Assembly: GCA_003290165.1 (NCBI GenBank)
Contig: QNQO01010685.1
Location: 1 to 64,000 of the forward strand
DNA length: 64,000 bases
From: Berberis thunbergii
Lineage: Eukaryota; Streptophyta; Magnoliopsida; Ranunculales; Berberidaceae
Reading direction: 5' to 3'
The notes under the pieces are model-generated. The model worked only from the letters and a program-made list of their open reading frames with translations. It had not been told where the DNA came from and ran no database searches. Positions 61,143 to 64,000 of the stretch are shown piece after piece. The translations under genes and the position numbers were made by a program. Position 1 is the first letter of the stretch. Each line of letters begins with the position of its first letter.

Positions 61143-61211
61143 AATCTTCTTCCCTTTAATGCTAAGGGAATATGTATTTTTCCGATCATCATGAATAACA
61201 CTACGATCATA

Positions 61212-61968
61212 CTACCAAGGTCTGCCTAACAATACATGACAAACATCCATAGATACAACATCACACCAAACATTATCAAAATATTTCTTGCAAATCGAAA
61301 AAAACACTAAGCAACGCCTATCTACTGTTACCTCACTGCCTTTATTTAGCCATGATAATTTGTACGACTTGGGATGACGATCTATCTTCAATTGCAATTT
61401 TTGGACAACCTCTTCAAACACGACGTTCTCACAACTGCCACTGTCAATGATCATCTTGCAGACTTTATCAGCAACTGTGCAAGTCGTGTGGAAAATATTG
61501 GTTCTTAACCAATCGTTCCCTAAATCATCCTTAAGAATCAGTAGACTCTTACGAACAACCAGAGTCTCATGACCATATCCATACAACACATCTCCATCTT
61601 CATCATCGTCATACACAAGCTCTCCAAGTTCCTCAAATTCGTCTACCACGTCTTCCTCAATCAGGAGATTGTTGCTTTTTTGAATAGCATGCTTCATGCA
61701 CTCAGTCGCTCTATGTCCATGTTCACCATATCTAAAACATCTAATAGTAGAGTTACTCTGAGGTGGTGGTTGGGTAGGACGAGATTTTTGAGGGCGAACT
61801 GGGCGACTGCTTTGATCACTTCTGATCATAGGCCTCCTGTTCTGTTATTTTTCCACAGCAAGTGCACGCTGGTAGGCTTCAAAAATGGACCATAGTGAGT
61901 GAAGGCTGAGGACATCCTGCAGGGTTTGTCGTAATCCCCCAAATATCGCTATTTTGCCCGGTGTTAGT
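61212..61968 (-). pseudogene. Gag C terminus and protease of the mosaic element
   Basis: Open from 61829 to 61212, with further gag sequence (AYQRALAVEK) upstream to about 61940. A zinc knuckle reads CFRYGEHGHRATEC, where the second Cys is replaced by Tyr. Protease follows: MIIDSGSCENVVFEEVVQKL (active site D-S-G), then DVCHVLLGRPW at the end. The N-terminal half of gag is missing; the primer site follows within ~30 bp of the gag piece. Confidence 0.85.
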
Positions 61969-61969
61969 T

Positions 61970-61982
61970 GCTCTGATACCAA
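61970..61982 (-). other. tRNA-iMet primer binding site, minus orientation
   Basis: The minus strand reads TTGGTATCAGAGC directly after the CCCGGTGTCA end of the middle LTR fragment (61984). It shows that the mosaic element's original direction is minus. Confidence 0.85.
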
Positions 61983-61983
61983 C

Positions 61984-62150
61984 TGACACCGGGCAGAATA
62001 GTGATTATTCTGTAGGCTAATAACAACAGATAATTGACAGGCAAGAACACTAGAAGATTACCCAAAAGACACAGAGAAAATAACTCTAATGTTTAATCAA
62101 ATTACTCAAATAAAAGGTATCTCTAAATATATTGCCCAAATTACCCAAAA
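61984..62150 (-). repeat. Partial middle LTR copy
   Basis: TGACACCGGGCAGAATAGTG and the following ~160 bp match the low-coordinate part of the outer LTRs. Beyond 62150 the similarity ends and unrelated sequence follows to about 62537. Confidence 0.8.
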
Positions 62151-62589
62151 AAACACCCCAATAATTATGTTAAAACAAATTACGTAATAAAAAAATATAT
62201 TGGCAGAAATCTGGCCCAAATTGGGTTCAGAATCACTTCCTAAACAATAATTGAAATATTACTATAAAGGGAAATAAATTACTAAATTTGTGGATTTGAA
62301 AGAGGAAATGGTGGATTTTTGCCTTGAAAAGATGTGCAATGAGCATGGCTAGTTGACCACGTTGTGCGCGTTGAAAATAGCTTTCCGAATTGGGGTTGTT
62401 TGCGCGATTCTGATACTCGTAGCCAAAGTTATGGCCAAAATACTAAAATGCACCCTAAATTGCCAAATTTGAAATAGAATTATGATTTCCTGCTATTCTT
62501 GCGCTGATCTGCTAATTCAAGATATCTTAGTGCTAATAACGTACTATCAGAGCTTCAACATCTTCTTAGGGTGATATTTTATCAGTTTC

Positions 62590-62915
62590 TGTGGCGGGTG
62601 GTTGTGGTCGTCACGGGCAGGTTCCGAATGAGGAAGCCCTCACCGTGATCTCAGCGTTCAGGAAGTAATGATTGAAGATTTACAGAGGCAAGTTGCAAAG
62701 CTAACCCAGCGTCTAACGGCACAGAAATTCGATAATCATGAGATGGAAGATCATGATTCTGATTCCAGTTTCAAAAATCCGTATCACAATCGTGCTCGAT
62801 TCTAGGAGTGCCGTGGTCGAGAGGATCGCCATGAAAATCTCGGTTTCAAAGTAGATCTACCCAAGTTTTCTGGGACGTTACAGGCTGAAGGATTCGTGGA
62901 TTGGTTGAATAGAGA
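62590..62915 (+). pseudogene. Gypsy gag N-terminal fragment on the plus strand
   Basis: The plus strand reads VMIEDLQRQVAKLTQRLTAQ, then (after one stop) LGFKVDLPKFSGTLQAEGF and VDWLN, the coiled coil and LP.F.G.L....F.DWL start of a Gypsy gag. A worn primer-site-like TACTATCAGAGC lies upstream at 62542-62553. The frame is cut by the right LTR at 62916. It is opposite in strand to the other gag piece of the same element. Confidence 0.72.
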
Positions 62916-63311
62916 TTATTCTGTAGGCTAGTTTCAATAGATAATTAACAGGAAAGAACACAAGAGAATCGTCCAAAACACAGAGAAATAACTCTAATGT
63001 CAATTAAGTTACTCAAATCAAAGGTTTACTACAATATTGAAGAAGAGCTCTATTTATAGTGCTCAACTAACTTGAATAAAACAGCCTATTCCTAAAAGAA
63101 AAAATCAAATCAAATACTAAAATAATAAGCAGTCTATTTCTAAAAAAAATAATGCCTAATCCTAAAAGGAAACTAAAAATACTCCTATTTAAATCGAAAG
63201 ATTTCTCAAAGTTATTTAGTAAATAACTTTGAGAGAAAATTAGAAATCCTAGAAACCAAATTAGGAACCCTAGAAATCCAAATTAGGAACCCTAGAAATT
63301 CTCCCGCATCA
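62916..63311 (-). repeat. Right LTR of the mosaic element, truncated (396 bp)
   Basis: Begins within the LTR (GATTATTCTGTAGGCTAG), lacking the TGACGCCGGGCAG end of the left copy, and runs to CCCGCATCA at 63311. Confidence 0.88.
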
Positions 63312-64000
63312 TGTTTTTTATTTTACGATTTGAGAATTTAGCTTGACTGCCTATTTGATGATGGTAAGAAATGACACTTGTGAGTAACCCCATAATTTTT
63401 AACTAGATGCTCAAATACGTGGTTACATAAATCTACTAAAGATAAACCCCCTTAGATGCTCAAAGACTTGGGGGTGCCAAATCTACTAAAGATAAACCCC
63501 CTTATGAATGAAACCACAATTTTGTGATCATTGGTCTTAGTTGAAGTTGTCTCTATTAATTTAGGATGTAATCCACTACAAGAAGGATGTAATACCCATG
63601 GGATGATGGAAATTGTCCCATAAAATGATGCCCCAAACACCAAAGACTTCAACCACTAAGATAGGATTCAGAAACATCATGCGTCAACGAGATATTCACT
63701 CAAGCAATTGATATCGATGAGAGGCTTTACAATGCTCATGGACATCTTGAAAAAGAATAAGCCAGTAGAAGTTGATTGGAGAACTTTTTCTGCGATTTTC
63801 TTAGGAATGAAATGCCCACCACAAGCTTGATCATGGCAAAAGGTGAAGATGCTCAAGTGTTCAGTTTCTGGAACACATCTTCTAATAAGTTGATCAGGGC
63901 AGTATTTGTACAAATATGGCTCATCCCAAGAGTAATACTTTGCTGTAACAAAAACTTTTCACGAACTGGCTAAGACCAATATGAAGGGAGTTCCTCAGTT
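63312..64000 (-). pseudogene. Athila/Tat-type integrase remnant, N-terminal part
   Basis: Minus-strand frames give YKYCPDQLIRRCVPETEH, FCHDQACGGHFIPKKIAEKV (the HHCC zinc-binding domain), TNDHKIVVSFIRGFIFSRFG and TPKSLS, the conserved order of an Athila/Tat integrase. A ~50-bp stretch near 63430-63500 is duplicated and stops are present. It continues beyond the right edge of the window and, across the insertion, into 60431-59800. Confidence 0.8.

Larger units (their letters stand above)
60432..63311. mobile_element. Mosaic Ty3/Gypsy LTR element with 5-bp target duplication
   Basis: Flanked by TGTTT on both sides (60427-60431 and 63312-63316). It opens with TGACGCCGGGCAG and closes with CCCGCATCA, the two ends of one LTR type. 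Outer LTR copies are at 60432-60849 and 62916-63311, in the same orientation; a third, partial copy is at 61984-62150. Between them are minus-strand gag/protease and reverse-transcriptase N-terminal sequence, and a separate plus-strand gag piece. The interior is therefore rearranged, with an inversion, and it is inserted into an older integrase remnant. Confidence 0.82.

Overview
This window is nuclear DNA of a flowering plant, most likely a eudicot. It is AT-rich, has spliced genes with plant-type splice sites, and is crowded with decayed Ty3/Gypsy elements, L1-type LINEs, hAT and Harbinger MITEs. Nothing in it fixes the species. I found no bacterial-type operon, CRISPR array or obviously new enzymatic system. 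The interest lies in two well-resolved host genes and in layered, datable transposon insertions.

Region by region. 1-6886: the 3' part of a Tat/Retand-like Gypsy element (minus-strand antisense ORF, two tandem-repeat blocks, no pol) ending in a complete 3' LTR. 6887-8953: intergenic, with a hAT-like MITE. 8954-15270: a five-exon plus-strand gene for the thylakoid-lumen immunophilin FKBP13 (216 aa); introns 1 and 2 are enlarged, intron 2 by a LINE remnant. 15271-16771: intergenic, with a LINE 3' remnant. 16772-35904: a twelve-coding-exon minus-strand gene for an EXS-only (ERD1/XPR1/SYG1) membrane protein of 457 aa, probably with a 5' UTR exon near 44828-44990. The two genes are therefore convergent. 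The EXS introns carry a Gypsy element with a deleted integrase, a Harbinger MITE, at least three L1 fragments, an RTE fragment, and (in the presumed 5' UTR intron) two further L1s, a Gypsy remnant, a short LTR element and a plastid trnK-like fragment.

46401-55272: an Athila-like Gypsy element on the minus strand with about 1.7 kb LTRs, a tRNA-Asp-type primer site and a pol reduced to protease plus the integrase C terminus. A 1.3 kb hAT element with an exact 8-bp target duplication sits inside it. Next to it is a short LEA-like terminal reading frame (55367-55501). 57012-59152: a LINE-derived insertion carrying only ORF1, bounded by a 12-bp target duplication. 59800-64000: a minus-strand Athila/Tat-type integrase remnant split by a 2.9 kb mosaic LTR element (60432-63311) with a 5-bp duplication; the two flanks still read as one integrase frame.

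The exon models for the two host genes were built by checking splice phases exon by exon; every junction keeps frame. All family assignments are from sequence motifs read by eye, not from database searches.
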